This document shows, piece by piece, positions 36,341 to 44,690 of a stretch of DNA of 64,000 nt. Under the pieces are notes generated by a model that saw only the letters and a list, made by a program, of their open reading frames with translations, made no database searches and was not told the origin of the DNA. The position numbers were made by a program, and so were the translations under genes. Source of the DNA: Arthrobacter sp. Soc17.1.1.1. GTDB lineage: Bacteria; Actinomycetota; Actinomycetes; Actinomycetales; Micrococcaceae. How positions within the stretch are numbered: position 1 is the stretch's first letter; each line of letters opens with the position of its first letter. The DNA lies in NCBI RefSeq assembly GCF_036867195.1, contig NZ_JBAJII010000001.1, forward strand, positions 2,232,001 to 2,296,000, read 5' to 3'.

Positions 36341-37513
36341 ATGGAACGCACAGTGTTCGACGAGGATCACGAGCTCTTCCGCGACGTCGCCCGCGAATTC
36401 AACGAACGGGCCGTCGCCCCCCACTACGCGGGGTGGGATCAGCAGCACATGATGGACCGGTCCGTCTGGACCGCCGCCGGCGAGCAGGGCCTGCTCGGGC
36501 TCGCGGTCCCCGAGGAGTTCGGCGGTGCGGGCATGTCCGACTACCGCTTCCGCACGGTCCTCGACGAGGAGTTCGCCCGCAGCAACCACCTCGCCGTCGG
36601 ACTCGCCTTCCACCTGCACGACGACCTCGTCCTCCCGCACCTGCTCGCGCACGCCTCCGACGACCTCAAGGAGCGGTGGCTCCCCGGGATGGTCTCCGGC
36701 GAGATCGTGACCTCCTGTGCGTGGACCGAACCCGGGGCGGGCAGCGACCTGCGGGGAATCCGCACACGGGCCGTCCGCGACGGCGACGACTGGCTCATCA
36801 CCGGCCAGAAGGTGTTCATCGGCAACGGCATCAGCGGAGATGCCTCCCTCGTGCTCGCCCGCACCGACGGCAGCACGGGCCGCGGATCCAGCGACTCCTT
36901 CTCCCTGTTCATGGTGCGCCGGGGCGAGGGGTACACGCCCGGGCGTCAGCTGGACAAGATGGGGCTCCGCGCCTCGGATACGGCAGAGCTGTTCTTCGAC
37001 AACGTGCGCGTCCCCGGTGCGGACCTCGTGGGCGAGGTGGGCCAGGGCCTGCGCTACAGCCTCGAGCAGATCCCCCAGGGCCGCCTGGGCATCGCCGTCG
37101 CCGCTGCCGCCCTCGCCCGGGCGACCTACGAGCAGACCCTCCGGTACGTGACCGACCGCAGTGCCTTCGGGGAGCGCGTGCTCGACTTCCAGACCACCCG
37201 CCACGTGCTCGCGGACATTCTGACGGAGATCGAGGTGACGGAGGCCTTCGTCGACCAGGCGGTCCTCGCCTTCAACGCCGGCACCCTGACCCCGACGTCC
37301 GCCGCCCAGGCCAAGCTGTGGGCCAGCGAGCGCGCCAAGTCGATCACCGACCGGTGCCTGCAGCTGCACGGCGGCTACGGGTACATCCTCGAGTACCCCG
37401 TGTCGCAGGCCTTCCTTGCCGCACGGCTGCTGACGATCTTCGGTGGCACCAGCGAGATCATGCGTGAATCCATCGGACGGTCCATCGCGGACCGTCCCGC
37501 CCAGAACAGGTAG
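36341..37513 (+). CDS. Acyl-CoA dehydrogenase
   Basis: FAD flavoenzyme of beta-oxidation or branched-chain amino-acid breakdown, making trans-2-enoyl-CoA. The 390-residue protein has the standard layout: helical N-domain ([15 protein letters not shown]), FAD-binding block [14 protein letters not shown], middle beta-domain with GQKVFIGNG, and C-domain with [20 protein letters not shown] and [19 protein letters not shown], where the Glu in ILEYP is the usual catalytic-base position of the short/medium-chain group. Substrate length is not determined. I chose the ATG at 36341; the longer ORF runs through tRNA-His and is false. def follows 5 nt after the stop. Confidence 0.95.
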   Translation: MERTVFDEDHELFRDVAREFNERAVAPHYAGWDQQHMMDRSVWTAAGEQGLLGLAVPEEFGGAGMSDYRFRTVLDEEFARSNHLAVGLAFHLHDDLVLPHLLAHASDDLKERWLPGMVSGEIVTSCAWTEPGAGSDLRGIRTRAVRDGDDWLITGQKVFIGNGISGDASLVLARTDGSTGRGSSDSFSLFMVRRGEGYTPGRQLDKMGLRASDTAELFFDNVRVPGADLVGEVGQGLRYSLEQIPQGRLGIAVAAAALARATYEQTLRYVTDRSAFGERVLDFQTTRHVLADILTEIEVTEAFVDQAVLAFNAGTLTPTSAAQAKLWASERAKSITDRCLQLHGGYGYILEYPVSQAFLAARLLTIFGGTSEIMRESIGRSIADRPAQNR

Positions 37514-37518
37514 GTCCT

Positions 37519-38091
37519 ATGAGCGTCCATCCCATCGTCATCACGGGTGAGCCCGTCCTGCATCGGCGCGCGCAGCCGGTGGAGGCCTTCGACGACGGAC
37601 TGCGCACGCTCATCGCCGACCTGTTCGAGACCATGGACACCGCGAACGGGGTCGGCCTCGCCGCACCGCAGATCGGCGTGGGTCTCCGCGTGTTCGTGTA
37701 CGGGATGGAGAACGACGACGACGTGCCGGCGCGCGGGGTCCTCGTCAACCCGACCCTCGTGACCTCGAAGGTGCCCGGATCCGACCCGGATCCCGACGAC
37801 GAGGCCGAGGGCTGCCTGTCCGTGCCCGGGGAGGCGTTCCCGCTCAAGCGCGCCGAGTGGGCCCGGATCTCGGGCTTCGACGGTGACGGTGCGCCCGTCG
37901 AGTTCGAGGCGACGGGGTGGTTCGCACGGTGCATGCAGCACGAGTTCGACCACCTGGACGGGAAGCTGTACGTCGACCGCCTCGACGCCCGGCAGACGAG
38001 GAAGGCCAGGAAGGCCATGAAGGGCAACGGGTGGGGCGTGCCCGGACTGACCTGGATGCCCGGCGTCGATCCCGACCCGTTCGGTCACTGA
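37519..38091 (+). CDS. def: Peptide deformylase
   Basis: Removes the formyl group from new N-terminal Met. The 190-residue metalloenzyme has all three motifs: GVGLAAPQ (44-51), EGCLS (97-101, metal ligand Cys99) and QHEFDHLDG (His141 and His145 metal ligands, Glu142 catalytic). It begins 5 nt after the acyl-CoA dehydrogenase stop and is probably cotranscribed. A ~25-residue C-terminal basic tail ([16 protein letters not shown]) is typical of actinobacterial type I forms. Confidence 0.97.
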   Translation: MSVHPIVITGEPVLHRRAQPVEAFDDGLRTLIADLFETMDTANGVGLAAPQIGVGLRVFVYGMENDDDVPARGVLVNPTLVTSKVPGSDPDPDDEAEGCLSVPGEAFPLKRAEWARISGFDGDGAPVEFEATGWFARCMQHEFDHLDGKLYVDRLDARQTRKARKAMKGNGWGVPGLTWMPGVDPDPFGH

Positions 38092-38137
38092 CGCCGGCGG
38101 GCGGTCCCGCCGGACACGGGCGCTTCCCTGCGTCGGA

Positions 38138-39430
38138 TCAGGCGGTCGTCGCCGCGCCCGAGCGTGCGTCGGGTGCCGGCGCCTCGACGAGGTCCTCCAG
38201 TCGCCGGACGCCCCGCAGCGGTCCGAGAAGGGCCACCAGCGGTGCCAGGCACGCGATCACGACGCCGACCACCACGGCCTCGCGCACCCCGATGGTCTCG
38301 GCCAGGATGCCGGCCAGCAGACTCGCGACCGCGAGCATGCCCCAGGACACCGTGCGGGACGCCGCGCCGAGGCGACCCATCATGCCGGGCGGGCAGACGC
38401 GCTGGCGGAAGCTCGAGCCCACCACGATGTTCCAGGCGACGCTTGCACCCATGACGAACATGCCGGCCACGCCCCACAGCATGCCCCAGCCGGGTGTGAG
38501 CACCAGGAGCGAGGCGTAACCGAGCACACCCGGCACCATGGACCAGCGCCAGAGCGGTCCGGAGCCGAAGCGCTCCCCCAGCGCGTTCGCCGTCGTGCCA
38601 CCCACCGCACCGCCCACGGACGCGGCGGCCAGCAGCAGCCCGAGCCACACCTCCGACTCCCCCAGGGTCCGCAGGACCAGGACGACGAGGAGGGACGCGG
38701 CGATGTTGCCGCCGAGGTTCCAGAGCGCCGCGTTGAGGAGGATGGCCCGCAGCGGTGCGGTGCTGAAGGTGTAGCGCAGCCCTTCGGACATCTCCCGCAG
38801 GATGCGCCGGTCGCTCTGCGGCTGCACGATCTCCTGCACGTCGAGGCGCAGCAGGGCGAGGAGCGACACCACCGAGGTGGCCAGCTGCACGATCAGCGCA
38901 TTGGACGCTCCCACCGCGCCGGCCAGCCACCCCGCCATCGACCGTCCCGCCGCGTCCGCGGCGGCGCCGGACCCGGTGATCAGGCCGTTGCCCTCCATCA
39001 GCTCATCGGGCGTCACCGCCTGCTGCACCAGGGCTGAGTCCGCCAGCTGGAAGAACACGGACGCCACCCCTGCCACGAAGGCGGCGGCGAAGAGCAGCGG
39101 CGTGCTGAGGAAGCCCAGCCAGTACCCGAGCGGGAGGAGCGCGAGGACCAGCACGCGCACCGCCAGTGCCGCCAGCATCACGGGCCGGCGGGGCAGGCGG
39201 TCCACCCACGCGCCGATGAGGAGACCGAACAGGAGCCAGGGCAGGAACGTCATGCCGGCCAGGGCGGCGACCGCGAAGTCGCTGGCCCGCAGTTCCACCG
39301 CGGCGATGACGGGCAGCGCCACGGCGGCCACCGCGTTGCCGAACACCCCGAACGTGCTCGAGACCATGAGGGCCCGGAAGTTCCGGTTGCGCGCCAGAAG
39401 CCATCGGCTTCCCCTACCCCCTGCGCTCAT
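38138..39430 (-). CDS. MFS transporter (exporter type)
   Basis: A 430-residue major facilitator with about 12 hydrophobic segments. The N-terminal half has FGNAVAAVALPVIAAVEL and the motif-A-like loop GAWVDRLPRRPVML between helices 2 and 3. A cytosolic loop (RLDVQEIVQPQSDRRILREM) separates the halves. It resembles the MFS_3/EntS branch that exports siderophores or macrolides; the substrate is not known. On the minus strand TAGGGT lies exactly 6 nt before the ATG (39437-39442), so the transcript is probably leaderless. It is divergent from the candidate ncRNA. Confidence 0.9.
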   Translation of the reverse strand: MSAGGRGSRWLLARNRNFRALMVSSTFGVFGNAVAAVALPVIAAVELRASDFAVAALAGMTFLPWLLFGLLIGAWVDRLPRRPVMLAALAVRVLVLALLPLGYWLGFLSTPLLFAAAFVAGVASVFFQLADSALVQQAVTPDELMEGNGLITGSGAAADAAGRSMAGWLAGAVGASNALIVQLATSVVSLLALLRLDVQEIVQPQSDRRILREMSEGLRYTFSTAPLRAILLNAALWNLGGNIAASLLVVLVLRTLGESEVWLGLLLAAASVGGAVGGTTANALGERFGSGPLWRWSMVPGVLGYASLLVLTPGWGMLWGVAGMFVMGASVAWNIVVGSSFRQRVCPPGMMGRLGAASRTVSWGMLAVASLLAGILAETIGVREAVVVGVVIACLAPLVALLGPLRGVRRLEDLVEAPAPDARSGAATTA

Positions 39431-39505
39431 CCGATCACCCTAGCCCAGGCACCGCGACGCCCCGGGACGCGACGGGGATCCCGGTCCGGGCGACTTGGCA
39501 GGGTC

Positions 39506-39534
39506 TTGACGGAGCGTGCATCACATCCGATAAT
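39506..39534 (+). promoter_or_regulatory. Strong sigma-70-type promoter
   Basis: TTGACG (39506-39511) and GATAAT (39529-39534) with 17-bp spacing, among the best-matching promoters in the window. Predicted start is near 39541, at the first hairpin of the candidate ncRNA; no protein gene lies downstream on this strand before 40458. Confidence 0.75.
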
Positions 39535-39540
39535 CCGTTG

Positions 39541-39862
39541 CCTACGGCATCTTCCGTAGGAGTTCCCACGTTCTCCCATGGCTTAGAGGGGCCCTCCTCG
39601 ATTGCCGCACCACCGACGGAAGCGGAGAATGAACAGTGGGAGTCGGTCCCGCGGTCGTTCCCCCAGCAGTACCGCGGTCGATCGACTCCTGAGGCGGCTA
39701 TAGACGCCGGGCGGTCCCCCTACCTCTTGAGACCAGGTACGGGGGGCCGCTTACTTCTGCTCCGGGAAGCGCCGGCGGTCGGTTCTCGGTCGTTTTCTCA
39801 GGAAAGTGAACGGGTCAGCCCCTTAGCCCCAGCGGTAGGCCGACCCGTTCGTACCGTCGTGC
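39541..39862 (+). ncRNA. Candidate structured non-coding RNA, unidentified
   Basis: From the predicted start a series of hairpins follows: CCTACGG/CCGTAGG (39541-39560); a long stem with CCCAC and GTTCTCC pairing GTGGG and GGAGAAT (39565-39640); a stem with CCGCGGT/ACCGCGG and a C-rich loop (39641-39687); a 14-15-bp stem at 39711-39750 with GCGG, CCCCC, TACCT arms; and GAACGGGTC/GACCCGTTC (39808-39850). The open frames across it have no ribosome binding site and do not resemble proteins. Actinobacteria carry an abundant 6S-like RNA (Ms1), and this could be such a molecule, but I cannot identify it. The 3' end is uncertain: either ~39762 or ~39862. Confidence 0.5.
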
Positions 39863-39977
39863 TCATCGAGGAGACCCACGGCGGTGTTCACAGGTTATGC
39901 GGGCGCGCGGCCTTCACGGACGCGCGACGCGCCGGGAATCCTGCGGCAGCCCGCCGGTCGTGGGCTGGAGGCGGGCG

Positions 39978-40383
39978 AGGGATGGGTCGACCGATACGCC
40001 GGGTTCTGTCATCGCGCGTCGTCGCCGACGTGCGAGTGGCGGCCATCCATCTACGGACGCCGTTGCCGACGCCCTCCAGCGGCCTACCCGTGCCCTCGGG
40101 CGGGCAGCCCTCGAGCGGACACTGTCTGGCCTTGCTCCGGGTGGGGTTTACCGAGCCACGCCGGTCACCCGGCGTGCTGGTGGTCTCTTACACCGCCTTT
40201 TCACCCTTACTGCCTGCGCCGGCCGGAGCCTGCAGCACGCAGCGGTCTCTTTTCTGTGGCACTGGCCTGCGGGTTACCCCGAGTGGGCGTTACCCACCAC
40301 CCTGCCCTGCGGAGCCCGGACGTTCCTCGGTGGATCGGGCGCGAGCGCACCGTCCAACGCGGCCGCCTGGTCGACCCATCCGT
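39978..40383 (-). ncRNA. rnpB: RNase P RNA (class A)
   Basis: Catalytic RNA that trims tRNA 5' ends. On the minus strand the conserved blocks appear in order: P1 5' arm GGATGGGTCGACC (40369-40381), GAGGAACGTCCGGGCTCC (40311-40328), the CAGTAAGGGTGAAAAGG region, GGTAAACCCCACCCGGAGCAA (40133-40153), ACAGAACCCGGCGTAT (about 39994-40009) and the P1 3' arm (39980-39992). TAGAAT at 40389-40394 is the likely -10, placing the start at ~40383. A 7-bp hairpin (39949-39976) directly behind may end transcription. Open frames across this region are spurious. Confidence 0.96.
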
Positions 40384-40457
40384 GGTCCATTCTAGACGGC
40401 TCTACGGGCCGGCTCGACGGCGACCGGAGGGCCGCCGGCGTCCGATAGGGTTGATCG

Positions 40458-41219
40458 GTGCTGATCCTGCTCCCCCCGTCCGAAGGCAAGTCCGCCGCCC
40501 GTACGGGCAGCCCCGTGCGGCTCGAGGACCTCCACTTCCCCGAGCTCAATGACGCCCGCCGCTCCGTGCTCGCGGCCCTGAAGACCGCCAGTGCCGACCA
40601 TGACGCGCACGCCGTCCTCGGTGTCGGGGCGTCCCTCGTCGAGGACGTGCAGCGGAACCTGGTGCTCGACGTCGCCCCGGCGGCGCCCGCCCACGACGTC
40701 TACGCGGGGGTCCTGTACGAGGCCCTCGGATACTCCCGGATGACGCCGGTGCAGAAACGCAGGGCGCGGGAGCAGTGCGTCGTCGTATCCGCTCTCTGGG
40801 GCGCCCTCGGCTTCGGTGACAGGATCCCCGCCTACCGCCTGTCCATGGCGGTGGACCTGCCCGGCACGGGCCGCCTGGCGTCCTTCTGGAAGAAGCAGCT
40901 GGCCCTGCCGCTCGCCGAGCACGCGGGCACGGGCCTGATCGTCGACTGCCGGTCGAGCACCTACGCCGCGGCGTGGAGCCCGCCGCCGTCGCAGAGCGCC
41001 GCCGTGAACGTCTTCCAGCTGCGCGACGGCCGGCGGACCGTGGTGTCCCACTTCGCCAAGCACACGCGCGGCGAGTTCGCCCGGCACCTGCTCACGCGAC
41101 GCGGCGCGGCCCCCGCGACGCCGTCGGCGCTCCTCGCCGCGGCCCGTGAGCAGTGGACAGCGGACCTCGAGCCGGCGACGGCGCGGAAGCCCGCGCAGCT
41201 GAACATCGTGCTCGACTGA
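40458..41219 (+). CDS. yaaA: YaaA family peroxide-stress protein
   Basis: A 253-residue protein of the YaaA/DUF328 family, which in E. coli lowers free iron during H2O2 stress. The diagnostic start LILLPPSEGK is present, followed by VYAGVLYEALGYSRM, VVVSALWGALGFGDRIPAYRLSM, and the C-terminal block VVSHFAKHTRGEFARHLL. It starts with GTG; TAGGGT lies exactly 6 nt upstream (40446-40451) and no ribosome binding site is seen, so a leaderless mRNA is likely. Its promoter region is shared with the divergent rnpB. Confidence 0.93.
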   Translation: MLILLPPSEGKSAARTGSPVRLEDLHFPELNDARRSVLAALKTASADHDAHAVLGVGASLVEDVQRNLVLDVAPAAPAHDVYAGVLYEALGYSRMTPVQKRRAREQCVVVSALWGALGFGDRIPAYRLSMAVDLPGTGRLASFWKKQLALPLAEHAGTGLIVDCRSSTYAAAWSPPPSQSAAVNVFQLRDGRRTVVSHFAKHTRGEFARHLLTRRGAAPATPSALLAAAREQWTADLEPATARKPAQLNIVLD

Positions 41220-41225
41220 CGTCCG

Positions 41226-42170
41226 TCAGTCGGCGACCAGCTCCACCTCGAACCCCTCGGCGTTCTCGAGGTACGCGGCGTAGTGGTCCGGCCCGCCGGC
41301 GAAGGGGTGGCGGTCGGGGAAGAGCAGCGACCAGCCGTGGCTCGCGGCACGGCGTGCCAGCAAGTCGACGGCGGCGTGTGTGCCGGCGCGGAAGGCGAGG
41401 TGGTTCACCCCGGGGCGACGGCGCTCGTGGCCGCCGGATGTCACGTCCGGCCCGCTCTCGAGCACGATGTAGAAGTCGTCGGACCCGAAGCTGACCCCGT
41501 GCTCCCAGGACTCCCTGCGCGGGAACCCGAGGCGCTCCAGCAGCCAGCCCAGGCTCGCCTCCGCGGCGGTCAGGTCCCCGGTCCACACCTCGACGTGGTG
41601 CAGCCGGCCCGCGGGCCGCGGAGCCTCCTCCGCGGGCGGGGCTGCCGCCGGCGTGGGGTCCGGCGCGGCGGCGCGAGGCTTCCACGGCACACCGGCCATG
41701 CCGGCATCCATGGCCTCGTTGGAGAGCCGGTCGGCGTCCTTGTTCCGCTCGCGCGGGATCCACTCGTACGTCACGCGGCGCGGGTCGAGAACCTTGCGCG
41801 CCTTCGCCGCGAGCACCTTCATGTCGGCGTGCTTGATCTGCCACCGCCCGGACATCTGCTCCACCACGAGCTTCGAGTCCATCTTCACGTGGACCGCGGC
41901 CCGCGGGTTGATCTCCTGGGCGAGTTCGAGCCCCGAGACGAGGCCTGAGTACTCGGCGACGTTGTTGGAGGCCTTGCCGATGTACGCGGCCTTCTCCACG
42001 AGGATCCGCCCCGTGTCCGGATCGCGCACGAGGGCGCCGTAGCCGGCGTGCCCCGGGTTGCCGCGGGAGCCCCCGTCGGCCTCGACGACGAGGCGGGCGG
42101 GTCCGTCCGCGGCCGCCGGGGAGTCGGAGTCGTCGCGCTCGTAGGGGTCGAAGAGTTGCTGGTGCGTCAC
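41226..42170 (-). CDS. RNase HI-like domain fused to VOC (glyoxalase-fold) domain
   Basis: A 314-residue two-domain protein. Residues ~26-155 are RNase HI-like with Asp32 (EADGGSRGNPG), Glu73 (NNVAEYSGL), Asp98 (KMDSKLVVEQM) and Asp145 (RERNKDADRLS), the full acidic set. After an Ala/Pro linker (~165-188) comes a VOC domain (189-314) with possible metal ligands His191/192, Glu238, His257 and Glu310. In mycobacteria the same gene (Rv2228c) carries a phosphatase domain here. The GTG at 42170 overlaps the stop of the upstream zinc-ribbon gene (GTGA). It is last in an operon Nif3-like, zinc-ribbon, RNase H. The VOC substrate is unknown. Confidence 0.92.
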   Translation of the reverse strand: MTHQQLFDPYERDDSDSPAAADGPARLVVEADGGSRGNPGHAGYGALVRDPDTGRILVEKAAYIGKASNNVAEYSGLVSGLELAQEINPRAAVHVKMDSKLVVEQMSGRWQIKHADMKVLAAKARKVLDPRRVTYEWIPRERNKDADRLSNEAMDAGMAGVPWKPRAAAPDPTPAAAPPAEEAPRPAGRLHHVEVWTGDLTAAEASLGWLLERLGFPRRESWEHGVSFGSDDFYIVLESGPDVTSGGHERRRPGVNHLAFRAGTHAAVDLLARRAASHGWSLLFPDRHPFAGGPDHYAAYLENAEGFEVELVAD

Positions 42171-42916
42171 GGCTTCTGGGGTCCCCAGTCGCTCGAGCGG
42201 ACGAGGATGCAGCCGGAGTCGGGGCACAGCACCACGTCGTCGGGCGCCGCGTCGGCGATGTCGCGGAGGTCGCCGGGGCTGAGCTGCATGCCCGATCCCT
42301 CGGACTTGCCGTGGAACAGCCGGGCGGCACCGACACCGCGCTTGACGAGGATCCGCTCGTAGACGGCGAGGAGTGCGGTGTCGAAGGTCGAGGCGAGGTC
42401 GTTGCGGCGCGCCTGCACGTCGACGCGCTGGACGTCGATGTCCGCGAGCTCCAGGTCGCGCGCCTCCTCGAGGCCACGGAGTTCGGCGCGGACGGCGTTG
42501 GTGCGCTCCTGGACCTCGGCGCGGGCGGCGCGGGCCGCCTCCACCCGTTCCATGACGTCGAGTTCGACGTCCTCGAGGTCGGAGCGCCGCTTCGTCAGGG
42601 AGGCCACCTCGTGCTGCAGTGCGGTGAGGTCCTTCGACGTCCCGGTGCCGCTGTTCAGGCGCTTCTCGTCCCGCTCGAGGCGGTTCACCACGGACTGCAC
42701 CTCGTCCTCGGCGCGCGTCAGTTCACGCTCGAGATCGCCCAGTTCCGTGGTGGCCCGCACCAGTTCGGCGTCCACCTCGGCCACGCGGGCGGCGACGGCG
42801 CCGAGAGCGGGGTTGCCGCGCGCCGCGACGGCCTGGCGGGAGAGCTTGTTGAGGGTCGAATCGAGGGCCTGCAGGTCGAGCAGGCGGAGTTGTTCCTCAG
42901 GTGCAGCCTTGGCCAC
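42167..42916 (-). CDS. CT398-type coiled-coil protein with degenerate zinc ribbon
   Basis: A 249-residue protein with a long antiparallel coiled coil (about residues 8-175, heptads rich in Leu/Glu/Arg) and a C-terminal module that in relatives is a C4 zinc ribbon. Here the first knuckle reads GKSEGSGMQLSP, with Ser205 and Ser208 where two Cys are expected, and the second reads CPDSGCILVR, with Cys231 but Ser234, and Cys236 shifted. Zinc binding is therefore doubtful. It is syntenic with Rv2229c and sits between the Nif3-like and RNase H genes, overlapping the latter. The function is unknown; family members link to flagellar or secretion partners in other phyla. Confidence 0.85.
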   Translation of the reverse strand: MAKAAPEEQLRLLDLQALDSTLNKLSRQAVAARGNPALGAVAARVAEVDAELVRATTELGDLERELTRAEDEVQSVVNRLERDEKRLNSGTGTSKDLTALQHEVASLTKRRSDLEDVELDVMERVEAARAARAEVQERTNAVRAELRGLEEARDLELADIDVQRVDVQARRNDLASTFDTALLAVYERILVKRGVGAARLFHGKSEGSGMQLSPGDLRDIADAAPDDVVLCPDSGCILVRSSDWGPQKP

Positions 42917-43013
42917 GGGTAACCTCCAGGGTCGGACGGATGGGGCTCGACGGGCGGGTCGGACGCGTCGTCCCAGCCTAGGCCACCCGGGCCGCGCGGA
43001 GGGTCAGGGCCTG

Positions 43014-43952
43014 TCAGTGGCCGGGCGTCAGCACGAAGTCCCAGGGGTCGGTGTTGACCCCGCTGACGCGTATGTCGGTGGTGAAGCCCTGGTCCGAGAG
43101 GACGTTGCCGAGGGCGTCCGCCGCCGGGGTGAGCCAGAGCCACTCGCTGCCGAAGTGCGAGACGTCGATCAGGTACGGCGGGCCGTCGGCGGCGGCCTCC
43201 CTGACCTCCGACGCCGGGTGGTGGCGGAGGTCCGCCGTCACGTACACGTCGGCGTGGCTCGAGCGGACGCGGTCGAACAGGGAGTCGCCCGCCCCTCCGC
43301 ACACGGCGATCCTGCGCACGTGCGCGTCCTTGTCGCCGGCGACGCGCACGCCGCCGGCCACGGCGGGCAGGATCGAGAACACGGTCTCGGCGAACTCCCC
43401 GAGGGGCACGGGCTCCGCGAGGTCGCCCACGCGTCCGATCCCCTCCTCCGGCAGTCCGTCCGCAGCCCGTGCGAGGGGTTCGACGTCCTGCAGCCCGAGG
43501 GCGTCGGCGAGCACGTCGGACACCCCGCCCACGGCGCTGTCGCCGTTGGTGTGCACCGTGACGAGGGCGCAGCCCGCCTCGATCAGCCGGTGGATGGCCT
43601 CACCCTTGAACCCGGATGCCGCCACGGTGGAAACCGGCTTTAGCAGCAGGGGGTGATGGGACACGATCATCGTCGCTCCCCAGTCGAGCGCCTCGTCGAG
43701 GACGGCGGCCGTCGGGTCCACCGTGAAGAGGATCTTCGCGGCCCTGTTCCCGGTCCGGCCCGCCACCAGCCCGACGGCGTCCCACCCCTCGGCGAGGCTC
43801 TCCGGCCACAGCTCCTCGATGGCCACGAGGACCTCGCCGACGGTCGGCACGCGGACGTCCGGTGCGGGCACTGCCCGCGCGGAGACGGCGGGCGAACCCT
43901 CGCTCCCCGCGGCTCCTGCCCGGCCGACGCCGTCGTGCGCTGTCTGTTCCAT
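43014..43952 (-). CDS. Nif3-like dinuclear metal centre protein
   Basis: A 312-residue member of the Nif3/YbgI (GTP cyclohydrolase I type 2) family, which forms toroidal hexamers with a two-metal site. Motifs: AEGWDAVGLVAGR near the N-terminus, MIVSHHPLLLKP (metal-binding His pair), VHTNGDSAVGGVSDVLADALGL (Asp ligand), RIAVCGGAGDSL, VYVTADLRHHPASE and DVSHFGSEWLW (further metal ligands). The biochemical role is unsettled. It is first in the operon with the zinc-ribbon and RNase H genes, as in mycobacteria (Rv2230c-Rv2228c). Confidence 0.93.
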   Translation of the reverse strand: MEQTAHDGVGRAGAAGSEGSPAVSARAVPAPDVRVPTVGEVLVAIEELWPESLAEGWDAVGLVAGRTGNRAAKILFTVDPTAAVLDEALDWGATMIVSHHPLLLKPVSTVAASGFKGEAIHRLIEAGCALVTVHTNGDSAVGGVSDVLADALGLQDVEPLARAADGLPEEGIGRVGDLAEPVPLGEFAETVFSILPAVAGGVRVAGDKDAHVRRIAVCGGAGDSLFDRVRSSHADVYVTADLRHHPASEVREAAADGPPYLIDVSHFGSEWLWLTPAADALGNVLSDQGFTTDIRVSGVNTDPWDFVLTPGH

Positions 43953-44058
43953 GACACCAGTAATACCCGCCGCCGTGCCGCCCCTCCAACCCTTCCGGGT
44001 TCACCCACGGCAGATGACGGGCGGGAATCATCGGGGCGCCCCGTGCATTGACACAGTC

Positions 44059-44583
44059 ATGAAGACTTTCGTGCTCGGTGGGGGCTGTTTCTGGTGCCTC
44101 GATGCCCTCTACCAGAAGACCCGCGGCGTGACCGAGGTGGTGTCCGGCTACACGGGCGGCCACACGCGGCACCCCGACTACGACTCCGTCTGCTCCGGCA
44201 TGACGGGCCACGCCGAGGTGGTGGCGGTGACGTTCGACGAGACCGTCATCCCCGAGGACGTCATCCTGGACATGTTCTTCGTGTCCCACGACCCCACCAC
44301 GCTGAACCGGCAGGGCTACGACGTCGGCACGCAGTACCGCAGCGTCATGTACTACCAGGACGCCGAGCAGAAGACGCTGTTCGAGGACGCGATCCGACGC
44401 AACCAGGAGAACTGGAAGAACCCGATCGTCACCGAGGTCAGCCGGCTTCCGCAGTTCCATGTGGCCGAGGAGTGGCACCAGAACTACTACGCCAAGCACC
44501 CGGAGCAGGGCTACTGCCAGGTGATCATCAACCCCAAGCTGTCGAAGGCCCGCAAATATTACGCCCAGTGGCTTGCCGCCTAG
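44059..44583 (+). CDS. msrA: Peptide methionine-S-sulfoxide reductase
   Basis: Repairs oxidised methionine (S epimer). The 174-residue protein has the active site GGGCFWC (Cys10 nucleophile, Cys13), the conserved GYTGG, GHAEVV and FFVSHDPTTLNRQGYDVGTQYRS blocks, and QNYYAKHPEQGYC with a C-terminal Cys at the resolving position. I chose the ATG at 44059, at the start of homology; the upstream frame is antisense to the Nif3-like gene. It is divergent from that operon. An imperfect hairpin (44585-44622) lies between it and cysK. Confidence 0.96.
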   Translation: MKTFVLGGGCFWCLDALYQKTRGVTEVVSGYTGGHTRHPDYDSVCSGMTGHAEVVAVTFDETVIPEDVILDMFFVSHDPTTLNRQGYDVGTQYRSVMYYQDAEQKTLFEDAIRRNQENWKNPIVTEVSRLPQFHVAEEWHQNYYAKHPEQGYCQVIINPKLSKARKYYAQWLAA

Positions 44584-44690
44584 GTGCTGCGACGGTCACC
44601 CGTTAAGCTGACCGCCGTCGCTCGGGGGCAGGCGTCCCACCCGCCACGACCGACGTCGCCCCTCCCCTTTCCAGAACAGGCAGGCTCCCC

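Noticed and set aside
39538..40552. Several long open frames across 39.5-40.5 kb
   Set aside because: They cross the RNase P RNA and the candidate ncRNA, have no ribosome binding site and no domain; conserved rnpB blocks are clear on the minus strand.
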